Source: [Clostridium] aerotolerans DSM 5434 (GTDB taxonomy: Bacteria > Bacillota > Clostridia > Lachnospirales > Lachnospiraceae). Taken from it: 64,000 bases of DNA. The translations under genes and the position numbers were made by a program. The stretch's first letter is position 1; each line of letters starts with the position of its first letter. The stretch spans positions 1 to 64,000 of the forward strand of contig NZ_JHWJ01000004.1 in the NCBI RefSeq assembly GCF_000687555.1, read 5' to 3'. Of this stretch, positions 1 through 6,913 are shown one piece after another. The notes below the pieces were generated by a model. The model was not told the origin of the DNA, searched no databases, and saw only the letters and a list, made by a program, of their open reading frames with translations.

Positions 1-8
1 ATAATAAA

Positions 9-136
9 TAACAAGTATATTAAATATCAAGCATATTAAGCATCAAGCATATTAAGCATCAAGCATACAAAACATCAAACATATTAAATATCAAGTATAT
101 TAAACATCAAACATATCGAACATCAAATATATGAAA
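9..136. repeat. Degenerate 16-bp tandem repeat, about 8 copies
   Basis: Consecutive 16-base units of the form CATCAAGCATATTAAG run from about position 9 to 136; clear copies start at 25, 41, 57, 73, 89, 105 and 121. The period is not a multiple of three and no long ORF runs through it, so it is non-coding. It lies just before a strong terminator, so it probably forms the 3' untranslated end of a gene left of the window. Confidence 0.85.
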
Positions 137-176
137 CGTGCAGATTACAGGATTACCTGTAGCCTGCACGTTTTTT
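137..176 (+). terminator. Intrinsic terminator of an upstream gene outside the window
   Basis: The arms CGTGCAG..TACAGG and CCTGTA..CTGCACG (137-170) pair around an ATTA loop with one 2x2 internal mismatch and are followed by six T (171-176). It ends a transcript entering from the left edge. Confidence 0.85.
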
Positions 177-220
177 ATATGAAATTATTATACAGGAAAT
201 GAATATTTATAAATTCCTTG

Positions 221-249
221 TTGACAAGAAAGTGGCATGGTGCTATTAT
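221..249 (+). promoter_or_regulatory. Sigma-A promoter of the met operon
   Basis: A perfect TTGACA (221-226), a 17-bp spacer and TATTAT (244-249). Transcription would start near 256 and give a leader of about 240 nt before metN. The leader holds a short ORF and a terminator-like hairpin. Confidence 0.85.
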
Positions 250-292
250 ACCAACAAAACCAGTATGTTAGTGAGTATAGACGGGAGACCCT

Positions 293-412
293 ATGAATAG
301 AATGATGCATGCAGCGTGTTGTTTATCCAAAAGAGCAAGGAACATGACTATGGCCATGTCTCTGATGTGCTGCGATCATCTCTATTTTTTGTACTCCCAT
401 TCAGGCAAGTAA
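293..412 (+). CDS. Met/Cys-rich leader peptide, 39 aa (putative attenuation peptide)
   Basis: An ATG at 293 is preceded by GGGAG six bases upstream and opens 39 codons ending in TAA at 410-412. Seven residues are Met (1, 4, 5, 18, 20, 22, 25) and four are Cys in two CC pairs (9-10 and 26-27). This is far above normal usage for these two sulfur amino acids. It lies between the promoter at 221-249 and a terminator-like hairpin at 454-480, directly ahead of a methionine-type transporter operon. The arrangement resembles classical leader peptides such as trpL or hisL, with Met and Cys codons as the sensed amino acids. Nothing else in the peptide suggests an enzyme or membrane role. The ORF is seen directly. 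The regulatory function is inferred, and I know of no named family for it. Confidence 0.75.
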   Translation: MNRMMHAACCLSKRARNMTMAMSLMCCDHLYFLYSHSGK

Positions 413-480
413 GGAATGCTTACTTACAGCATCCTTTTACCACTTACCAAAAACGGGAGCCTTAGGGAGCCTGTTTTTTT
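394..480 (+). promoter_or_regulatory. Attenuator region with alternative hairpins before metN
   Basis: Three elements are visible. A 7-bp hairpin AAGTAAG (407-413) / CTTACTT (419-425) overlaps the leader stop codon. A terminator-like hairpin at 454-473 has outer CGGG/CCTG pairs, a tandem G-A mismatch and inner CC/GG, followed by seven T (474-480). CTCCC at 394-398 can pair with either GGGAG (455-459 or 465-469) of the terminator stem. A ribosome stalled at the second CC pair (368-373) would leave 394-398 free to block the terminator, whereas a ribosome reaching the stop would cover it. No S-box consensus is visible. Confidence 0.55.
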
Positions 481-500
481 CTATATAAGGGAGGAATTAT

Positions 501-1547
501 ATGATTGAACTTAAGAATATATCTAAGGTCTTTGGAACCGGTGAGGGTCAGGTCCATGCGATTTCAGATGTATCTTTATCCGTTGATAAAGGAGAAATAT
601 TTGGAATTATCGGTTTTTCTGGAGCCGGAAAGTCCACTCTGGTACGGTGCATCAATTTATTAGAGGTGCCAACAAAGGGTACGGTGACAGTGGATTCCAA
701 GGAGCTTACCGCTCTGTCCGCTAAAGAGCTTCGGACTGCCAGAAAAGGAATCGGAATGATATTTCAGCATTTTAATTTGATGCCCTCCAGAACGGTGTTT
801 GGAAACGTGGCGTTTCCTCTAAAGGGAAGCAGCCTCAGCCGGGAGGATAAGGAAAAGAAGGTTCGGGAACTTTTACGTCTTGTAGATATCGAAGATAAAG
901 AAAATGCCTATCCAAACCAGCTTTCCGGCGGACAAAAGCAAAGGGTAGCCATTGCAAGGGCACTGGCTAATGACCCTAAGGTCCTCTTGTGTGACGAAGC
1001 CACCAGTGCACTGGATCCTCAGACCACAAAAGCGATTCTACAGCTCTTGAAAAAGGTAAATAAGCAGCTGGGCATCACCGTTGTTGTCATTACCCATGAG
1101 ATGGCTGTCATTAAGGAAATCTGCGGGCGGGTGGCAGTTATGGAGAGAGGAAAGGTTGTGGAGGAGGGAGAGGTATTTTCCATCTTTGCAAGTCCCAAGG
1201 AACCGGTTACCAGGGATTTTATCCGTACCACCTCTAATTTACAGAAGATCGAAGGTCTTTTGGCAGAGGATTCGCCTGTGACCAGATTAAAGCCGGGAGA
1301 GATGATCGTCCGTCTCTCTTATGTAGAAAAGAATGTTTCAGAGCCTTTAATCTCAACGGTTTCCAGAGCCTTTGACATTGACCTTAATATCATATTTTCC
1401 GATATAGAGATTGTTCAGGATGCTCCCATTGGAGGAACCGTAGCTATTATGAGCGGGGAACGGGAGCAGATTAATTTGGCAATGAATTATCTGGCTGAGA
1501 AAAATGTAGGAGTGGAGGTGATTAAAGATGCAGGATATACTACATAG
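501..1547 (+). CDS. metN: Methionine ABC transporter ATP-binding protein MetN
   Basis: Cytoplasmic ATPase subunit of a MetNIQ-type importer, 348 aa, normal for the family. It has a Walker A motif at about residues 38-46 (GFSGAGKST), Q-loop MIFQHFNLMPS, signature LSGGQKQR, Walker B VLLCDEATSALD and H-loop VITHE. A C-terminal NIL domain (about residues 265-345) is the regulatory methionine-sensing domain typical of MetN. The start follows AAGGGAGGAATTAT. The last 20 bases overlap metI, indicating translational coupling. First structural gene of a six-gene operon under the Met/Cys leader. Substrate could be D/L-methionine, an oxidised form or a hydroxy analogue; the family alone does not decide this. 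Confidence 0.93.
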   Translation: MIELKNISKVFGTGEGQVHAISDVSLSVDKGEIFGIIGFSGAGKSTLVRCINLLEVPTKGTVTVDSKELTALSAKELRTARKGIGMIFQHFNLMPSRTVFGNVAFPLKGSSLSREDKEKKVRELLRLVDIEDKENAYPNQLSGGQKQRVAIARALANDPKVLLCDEATSALDPQTTKAILQLLKKVNKQLGITVVVITHEMAVIKEICGRVAVMERGKVVEEGEVFSIFASPKEPVTRDFIRTTSNLQKIEGLLAEDSPVTRLKPGEMIVRLSYVEKNVSEPLISTVSRAFDIDLNIIFSDIEIVQDAPIGGTVAIMSGEREQINLAMNYLAEKNVGVEVIKDAGYTT

Positions 1548-2208
1548 TTTCATTCCAAACGTGATGGGAAAGCTTCCTACCTTTTATCAGGCCATTGGAG
1601 ATACCCTTATTATGGCACTCTGGTCTGGCTCCATTTCCTTTGTCTTAGGCATGGTATTTGGTGTGACCATTACCGTGACAAGGCCGGGTGGAATACTGGC
1701 TAATAAAGGAATTCATCAGGTGCTTGATAAGGTGATTAATTTCTTCCGTTCCATTCCATTTATCATCCTGTTAACGGGAGTTATGCCGGTCTCCAGATTT
1801 ATTATGGGGACGGCTATCGGGGTTGAGGGGGCTATCGTTCCTTTAGTTTTTGGAACGGTACCATTTTTTGCAAGACAGATTGAAAGCGCGCTGGCAGAAA
1901 TTGATCATGGGCTCATAGAAGCAGCCCTTTCCATGGGGAAAAGTCCTATGGAAATCATTTTCAGTGTGTATTTAAGGGAGAGCATTGCAGGAATCGCCAG
2001 AGGAACTACCATAACAGCCATCAGCCTTCTTGGTCTTACAGCCATGGCAGGAGTCGTAGGAGCTGGGGGTCTTGGAGATTATGCCATACGATATGGCCAT
2101 GACAGAAACCAGACGGACGTGACGTATGTGACCGTTTTGGTCCTGGTACTCATGGTAAGTGTTATTCAGATCATTGGTAACCGGGTTGTGAAGAAGAATA
2201 CCCATTAA
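1528..2208 (+). CDS. metI: Methionine ABC transporter permease MetI
   Basis: Integral membrane permease of 226 aa with about five hydrophobic helices. The coupling (EAA) motif EAALSMGKSP lies at residues 131-140, where it contacts MetN. It starts inside the 3' end of metN, with GGAGTGGAGGTG as ribosome binding site, and is followed 23 bases later by the dehydrogenase gene. Length and motif order match MetI proteins. Function is assigned from family resemblance and from its position between metN and a metQ-type lipoprotein gene. Confidence 0.92.
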   Translation: MQDILHSFIPNVMGKLPTFYQAIGDTLIMALWSGSISFVLGMVFGVTITVTRPGGILANKGIHQVLDKVINFFRSIPFIILLTGVMPVSRFIMGTAIGVEGAIVPLVFGTVPFFARQIESALAEIDHGLIEAALSMGKSPMEIIFSVYLRESIAGIARGTTITAISLLGLTAMAGVVGAGGLGDYAIRYGHDRNQTDVTYVTVLVLVLMVSVIQIIGNRVVKKNTH

Positions 2209-2231
2209 GGGCCTATATAAGGAGGTAGAAC

Positions 2232-3191
2232 ATGGAGCTTCAAAAAAGGAAAATCATCATTGCAGGTGCCGGTCATGTTGGTTCTCATGCGGGTTACGCT
2301 TTAATTTCTCAAGGGCTATGTGAAGAAATCGTATATATAGATGTCGATGAAAATAAGGCCAGGGCTCAGGCTATGGATCTGTTTGATTCCACTGTCTACT
2401 TGCAAAAACGATGTTTGGTCAGAGCTGGTAATTACACAGATGCAGCAGACGGAGATTTGTTTATTGTAGCCGCAGGCCCCTTGCCTGATATGAGTAAAGG
2501 CCAGACAAGAATGGATACCCTTCGGGATACCATAGCCATAATCAAAGATGTAGTGGAGGGCATACGGACCTCAGGGTTTCACGGGATTATCTTGAATATT
2601 TCAAATCCTGCGGATGTGGTGACTCACTACATTCAAAAAGCCCTTGATTATCCGGCAGAGAAAATCCTTTCCACCAGTACCACACTGGACAGCGCAAGGC
2701 TTAGAAGAGCGATTTCAGAGGTAGTAGGAGTGGATCAGAAATCCATACTGGCGTATGCCCTTGGGGAGCATGGGGAGAGTCAGATGGCAGCCTGGTCAGC
2801 GGTGACCATTGGAGGAAAGCCTTTGTTCCAGCTCATGGAGGAACAGCCAGAACGGTATGGAACACTGGATTTAAAATCCATAGCAGCAGAAGGAAAAGCT
2901 GGCGGCTGGCATATTTTAGCAGGAAAAGGGTCCACGGAATTTGGAATTGGGGCTGCCATTGCAGAGGTGGTAAGGGCAGTATTTGGTGATGAGAACCGGA
3001 TTCTTCCCGTGTCCACACTGCTTACGGGACAGTATGGAGAAACTGGTGTTTATGCAAGCGTTCCATCCCTGTTAAACCGCCATGGAGTGGCAGATGTGAT
3101 AGAACTGAACTTAACAGAAGAGGAACTGGAAGAATTTCATAAGTCCTGTCAGACCATGAAAGAGAATTTTGAGTTGGCACTGACTTTATAA
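2232..3191 (+). CDS. L-lactate/L-2-hydroxyacid dehydrogenase family protein
   Basis: NAD-dependent cytosolic dehydrogenase of the LDH/MDH superfamily, 319 aa. Visible landmarks are the dinucleotide motif GAGHVG (12-17), NAD-ribose Asp37, Arg93 (LDH Arg109), Asn122-Pro126 region, the Asp153/Arg156 pair (LDH Asp168/Arg171) and catalytic His180 in GEHGES. At the specificity loop the usual Gln102 is replaced by Met87, followed by Ser and Lys. In LDH, changes at these positions favour larger hydrophobic 2-oxo acids, so an L-2-hydroxyisocaproate-like enzyme or one acting on the methionine keto acid is plausible. It lies between metI and metQ, which is unusual for a housekeeping LDH. Start supported by AAGGAGGTAGAAC. 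Confidence 0.85.
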   Translation: MELQKRKIIIAGAGHVGSHAGYALISQGLCEEIVYIDVDENKARAQAMDLFDSTVYLQKRCLVRAGNYTDAADGDLFIVAAGPLPDMSKGQTRMDTLRDTIAIIKDVVEGIRTSGFHGIILNISNPADVVTHYIQKALDYPAEKILSTSTTLDSARLRRAISEVVGVDQKSILAYALGEHGESQMAAWSAVTIGGKPLFQLMEEQPERYGTLDLKSIAAEGKAGGWHILAGKGSTEFGIGAAIAEVVRAVFGDENRILPVSTLLTGQYGETGVYASVPSLLNRHGVADVIELNLTEEELEEFHKSCQTMKENFELALTL

Positions 3192-3225
3192 CAATAACAA
3201 TGACAAAACAATGGAGGAAACAATT

Positions 3226-4170
3226 ATGAAACTGAAAAAATGGATTACACTTACTTTATCTGCAGCTGCACTGACTCTTTCTTTAACGGCCTGCGGAGCA
3301 AAAGGAGCGGAAACGACCGCAGCAAAGGATTCCAGCACAGCAGAGACCAAAGAGGCAGAAACCACGGCCCAGGGGAGTTCACAGGCCGAGACAACCGACA
3401 CAAAGGCAGAGCCTGTAACAATTAAGCTTGGAGTTGTTGGGAGTATTTATGAAGAGCTTTGGGCTCCGACAAAGGAAGCCCTGAAAAAGGAAGGAATCAA
3501 TCTGGACATTGTACAGTTCTCCGATTATGTAACACCTAATAATGCACTGGCAAATGGTGAAATAGACTTAAATGCATTCCAGCACCGCATTTTCTTACAG
3601 AAAGAAATTGAGAGCAATGGCTATAAAATTGAGCCAATCGGAAACACCTTTATCATTCCCTTAAACCTTTATTCCAGCAAGGTAAAATCCGTATCTGAGA
3701 TTAAGGATGGAGATACCGTAGCCATTCCAAATGATGTGACAAATGGCGGCCGTGCCTTAAAGGTGCTTGAATCTGCCGGACTTATTAAGATTAAGAAAGA
3801 TGCCGGTTTTAGCCCTACTGTGGATGACATTGAAGAGTATACAGTAAAAATCAAAATCCAGGAGCTTGCAGCCAATACCATTCCATCTACATTAGCAGAT
3901 GTGACAGCAGGAATTATCAATGGAAACTTTGCCCTTGATTTCGGCTTAAAGACGGATGAGGCTATCTTTAAGGATACCAGTCTTGAGGAAGAAAACTACT
4001 GGAATCTGATTGCAGCCCGTACAGAAGATCTTGCTGATCCTGAGAAAAAAGCGGTATATGAGAAAATTGTTAAAACGTTCCAGTCTGAAGAAACAGAGAA
4101 AATATTTAACGATACCTTTGGCGGCTATTTCATTAAGGCTGGCTGGGATCAGGATTTATTAAACAAATAA
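3226..4170 (+). CDS. metQ: MetQ/NlpA-type substrate-binding lipoprotein
   Basis: Extracellular, lipid-anchored substrate-binding protein of the MetNIQ importer, 314 aa. The N-terminus is a lipoprotein signal with lipobox LTAC at about residues 20-23, then a Thr/Ala/Glu-rich linker to about residue 65, then the NlpA/MetQ fold with family wording such as SDYVTPNNALANGEIDLNAF and AIPNDVTNGGRAL. An ATG exists 15 bases upstream at 3211, but the GGAGG at 3213-3217 sits inside it and is well spaced for 3226, so 3226 is chosen. Separated from its transporter genes by the dehydrogenase gene but clearly co-transcribed. Confidence 0.92.
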   Translation: MKLKKWITLTLSAAALTLSLTACGAKGAETTAAKDSSTAETKEAETTAQGSSQAETTDTKAEPVTIKLGVVGSIYEELWAPTKEALKKEGINLDIVQFSDYVTPNNALANGEIDLNAFQHRIFLQKEIESNGYKIEPIGNTFIIPLNLYSSKVKSVSEIKDGDTVAIPNDVTNGGRALKVLESAGLIKIKKDAGFSPTVDDIEEYTVKIKIQELAANTIPSTLADVTAGIINGNFALDFGLKTDEAIFKDTSLEEENYWNLIAARTEDLADPEKKAVYEKIVKTFQSEETEKIFNDTFGGYFIKAGWDQDLLNK

Positions 4171-4186
4171 AAAGGATGGGGAAACA

Positions 4187-5593
4187 GTGAAGGACATAGA
4201 GAAAAATGAATTGGCTGATATCATTTCAGATGATACGCGCATTGCATTTGAACCATTGCAACCCAGGTTTTTAAGCGATAGTCTGGGGCGATTAAAGGGC
4301 AGGGCGGATGCTCTTGTCCTTCCTGTCTCTACAAAAGAAGTGAGCCAGATTCTAAGGTATGCGTGGGAGCATGAAATACCGGTGACTCCAAGAGGCGCAG
4401 GTACCAATCTGGTAGGTTCAACGGTACCAATGGAGGGTGGTATCATTCTTGATCTATCCAGAATGAACCAGATTCTTTCCCTTGATAAGGATACTCTAAC
4501 TGCTGAGGTGGAGCCTGGAGTGCTTCTTAAGGACTTTCAGGCCTATGTGGAGGGAGAAGGATTTTTCTACCCGCCTGACCCGGGAGAAAAGGAATCCACG
4601 TTAGGGGGGAATATCAGTACCAATGCGGGAGGCATGAGGGCTGTAAAATATGGTGTGACCAGGGATTATGTCAGAGGACTGGAGCTGGTTTTAGCTGACG
4701 GCACTATACTCACTGTGGGGAGCAGGAATGTTAAGGATGCCAGCGGACTGTCCTTAAAGAACTTAATCATTGGTTCGGAAGGAACCCTTGCAGTCATCAC
4801 CAAATGTATTTTAAAGCTCCTGCCAAAGCCGGAGACCTCTCTAAGCGTCCTGGTTCCATTTGGGAGTCTTTCCGTGGGGATTCGAAATGTACTATCCATT
4901 TTGAAGGCAAATGTCAATCCGACGGCAGTGGAATTCGTGGAACGAAAGGTCATAAGCCTGGGGGAGGAATTCTTAGGAATCCGATATCCAAGGCCGGATG
5001 CCGCTTCTTATATCCTTCTGACCTTTGATGGAAGAGAGGAAGAGGTAGAGGCTTCTGCTAATAGGGCGAAAGAGCTTGTAATGGCACAGGGAGCTATGGA
5101 TTACATCTTTCTACGGAATAAGGAGCTTTCTGATGGAATCTGGAAGGTGAGGGGAGCGCTTGTAAAAGCAGTGGAAGCAGTTTCCCAGCAGGAGCCGGTG
5201 GATATTGTGGTGCCAATTGATAAAAGCAGTGAATTCATTGATTATGTCAACCAGCTGGAGCGGGAGAAAAACATGCAGATGATCTGCTTTGGTCATGCCG
5301 GGGATGGGAACATCCATCTTTGCCTGGTTCGGGGAGAACGGGATGAGGAAACGTGGAAAAGGGAGCTTAAGGAAAATATGAAGCTGGTCTATGAGAAGGC
5401 TTTTGAGCTTGGAGGTCTTACCTCTGGGGAGCATGGAATCGGGCTGTCAAAGCGTCCTTATTTTCTTTCCGGTACTTCCAGTGAAAATCTGGTGGTCATG
5501 AACCGGATCAAAGAAGCCCTTGATCCCAAAGGCATATTGAATTATGGGAAATCATACATAACAGGAGGCAAGGAACATGCAGAAACTGTCTGA
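4187..5593 (+). CDS. FAD-linked 2-hydroxyacid oxidase/dehydrogenase (GlcD/D-lactate dehydrogenase family)
   Basis: Flavoprotein of 468 aa that should oxidise a 2-hydroxy acid to the 2-oxo acid. The PCMH-type FAD domain covers about residues 35-215, with PRGAGTNLVG, PPDPGEKESTLGGN and GSEGTLAVIT. The FAD-oxidase C domain follows, with the conserved CFGHAGDGNIH and SGEHGIGLSKR motifs. The start is GTG at 4187 behind AAGGATGGGG. Many clostridial relatives work with EtfAB, but no etf genes are adjacent. Its end overlaps the aminotransferase start by 17 bases. Paired with the NAD-dependent dehydrogenase upstream, it could interconvert both hydroxy-acid stereoisomers and the keto acid. The substrate is inferred only. 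Confidence 0.87.
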   Translation: MKDIEKNELADIISDDTRIAFEPLQPRFLSDSLGRLKGRADALVLPVSTKEVSQILRYAWEHEIPVTPRGAGTNLVGSTVPMEGGIILDLSRMNQILSLDKDTLTAEVEPGVLLKDFQAYVEGEGFFYPPDPGEKESTLGGNISTNAGGMRAVKYGVTRDYVRGLELVLADGTILTVGSRNVKDASGLSLKNLIIGSEGTLAVITKCILKLLPKPETSLSVLVPFGSLSVGIRNVLSILKANVNPTAVEFVERKVISLGEEFLGIRYPRPDAASYILLTFDGREEEVEASANRAKELVMAQGAMDYIFLRNKELSDGIWKVRGALVKAVEAVSQQEPVDIVVPIDKSSEFIDYVNQLEREKNMQMICFGHAGDGNIHLCLVRGERDEETWKRELKENMKLVYEKAFELGGLTSGEHGIGLSKRPYFLSGTSSENLVVMNRIKEALDPKGILNYGKSYITGGKEHAETV

Positions 5594-6749
5594 ACGGACG
5601 GCAGGATTTACGGATTCCGTCATTCGAAGGATGACCCGGATATCCAGTCAATACGGAGCGGTCAACTTATCCCAGGGATTCCCGGATTTTGAACCGCCAA
5701 AAGAAATCCTTAATCGCTTAAAGGAAGTGACAGAAGAAGATTTTCATCAGTATTCCATTACCTGGGGAGCACAGAATTTCAGGGAAGCACTGGCTGAGAA
5801 ACAGTCCGGGCCAATGGGCCATGAGATAGATCCGGATAAGGAAATCGTAGTTACCTGCGGAAGCACAGAGGCCATGATGGCTGCCATGATGACCGTAGCA
5901 AATCCTGGAGATAAGGTCATTGTGTTTTCTCCGTTTTATGAAAATTATGGAGCAGATGCTTTGTTATCCGGAGCGGAGCCTATTTATGTACCGCTTCATC
6001 CGCCCTTGTTTCATTTTGACAGGGATGAGCTGGAGGCTGCATTTCAAAAACAGCCAAAGGCCCTGATTCTCTGCAATCCTTCCAATCCCTGCGGAAAGGT
6101 ATTTACTTTAGAGGAGCTGACCTTCATTGCAGAGCTTGCCATCAAATATGATGTTTATGTGATTGCAGATGAGGTGTATGAGCACATTGTTTATGAGCCT
6201 CACAGTCATACTTATATTGCCTCCCTTCCAGGCATGTGGGAGCGGACCATTTCCTGCAGCTCCTTATCTAAAACTTATTCCATCACAGGATGGCGGCTGG
6301 GGTATATCATTGCATCTCCTGAGATCATTGATGTGGCGAGAAAGGTTCATGATTTCCTTACGGTAGGAGCGGCAGCCCCACTACAGGAGGCTGTAATTCC
6401 TGGGTTAAAGTTCGGACCGGATTATTATGAAAGCCTGCGTCTGAAGTATACAAAGAAGAGGGAGCTGTTTCTCAAAGGGCTTGATGACATTGGGCTGGTT
6501 CATACGGTGCCGGAAGGAGCATATTATGTGCTCATGGACATCGGAGAGTTTCATTATGACAGCGATCTGGAGTTTTGCGAAGTCCTGGCCAAGGAAGTGG
6601 GAGTCGGTGCTGTTCCGGGTTCCAGCTTTTTTAAGGAGCCAGTGAACCATTTGATCCGGTTCCATTTTGCAAAAAAAGATGCTACGTTAAAGGAGGCTCT
6701 TGACCGGCTTTCCCAGATTAGAAAAAAGATGCCTGCTGGCAGCAGGTAA
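5577..6749 (+). CDS. PLP-dependent class I/II aminotransferase, methionine/kynurenine aminotransferase-like
   Basis: Fold-type I aminotransferase of 390 aa. Visible residues: the substrate-loop wording NLSQGFPDF (30-38), Asn167 in NPSNPCG, Asp198 and Tyr201 (ADEVYEH), the PLP lysine Lys232 in SSLSKTYSITGWR, and a C-terminal Arg in LIRFHFA that binds the carboxylate. The NLSQGFPDF wording is typical of YbdL-like methionine and kynurenine transaminases. The start lies inside the 3' end of the oxidase gene behind AGGAGGCAAGGAAC. As last gene of the met operon it would convert methionine to its 2-oxo acid or the reverse. A generic aromatic/aspartate aminotransferase remains possible. Confidence 0.85.
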   Translation: MQKLSERTAGFTDSVIRRMTRISSQYGAVNLSQGFPDFEPPKEILNRLKEVTEEDFHQYSITWGAQNFREALAEKQSGPMGHEIDPDKEIVVTCGSTEAMMAAMMTVANPGDKVIVFSPFYENYGADALLSGAEPIYVPLHPPLFHFDRDELEAAFQKQPKALILCNPSNPCGKVFTLEELTFIAELAIKYDVYVIADEVYEHIVYEPHSHTYIASLPGMWERTISCSSLSKTYSITGWRLGYIIASPEIIDVARKVHDFLTVGAAAPLQEAVIPGLKFGPDYYESLRLKYTKKRELFLKGLDDIGLVHTVPEGAYYVLMDIGEFHYDSDLEFCEVLAKEVGVGAVPGSSFFKEPVNHLIRFHFAKKDATLKEALDRLSQIRKKMPAGSR

Positions 6750-6765
6750 TGATTCATATAGCAAA

Positions 6766-6806
6766 AAGGGCTAAGATCCGGATTCTGGATTTTGGCCCTT
6801 CTTTTC
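6766..6806 (+). terminator. Terminator of the met operon
   Basis: AAGGGC..AGATCC and GGATTT..GCCCTT form a long imperfect stem, followed by a T-rich tail CTTTTCT. It separates the met operon from the exporter operon promoter at 6828. Confidence 0.75.
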
Positions 6807-6827
6807 TGCGACTCCCCATGATTACCA

Positions 6828-6887
6828 TTGACAAACGGAAAAAGAGCCATATAATAGTTGTAGGTGCAATTGTTGCACGTGCAACTA
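6828..6887 (+). promoter_or_regulatory. Promoter with tandem palindromic (MarR-type) operator
   Basis: TTGACA (6828-6833), a 16-bp spacer and TATAAT (6850-6855). Two 14-bp sites follow: GTTGTAGGTGCAAT (6857-6870) and the perfect palindrome GTTGCACGTGCAAC (6872-6885), 15 bp apart. Together they also form a larger inverted repeat TAGTTG..CAACTA. They abut the -10 box, a repressor position, and the MarR regulator of the operon is the likely ligand. Confidence 0.75.
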
Positions 6888-6913
6888 AAAAATAACAACG
6901 TGGAGAAACTAAC

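Noticed and set aside
9-136. CRISPR array
   Set aside because: The 16-bp units are directly adjacent and degenerate, with no unique spacers and no cas genes nearby.
181-500. S-box (SAM) riboswitch or T-box before metN
   Set aside because: No S-box core wording or T-box motif could be found. The leader is better explained by the Met/Cys ORF plus hairpin.
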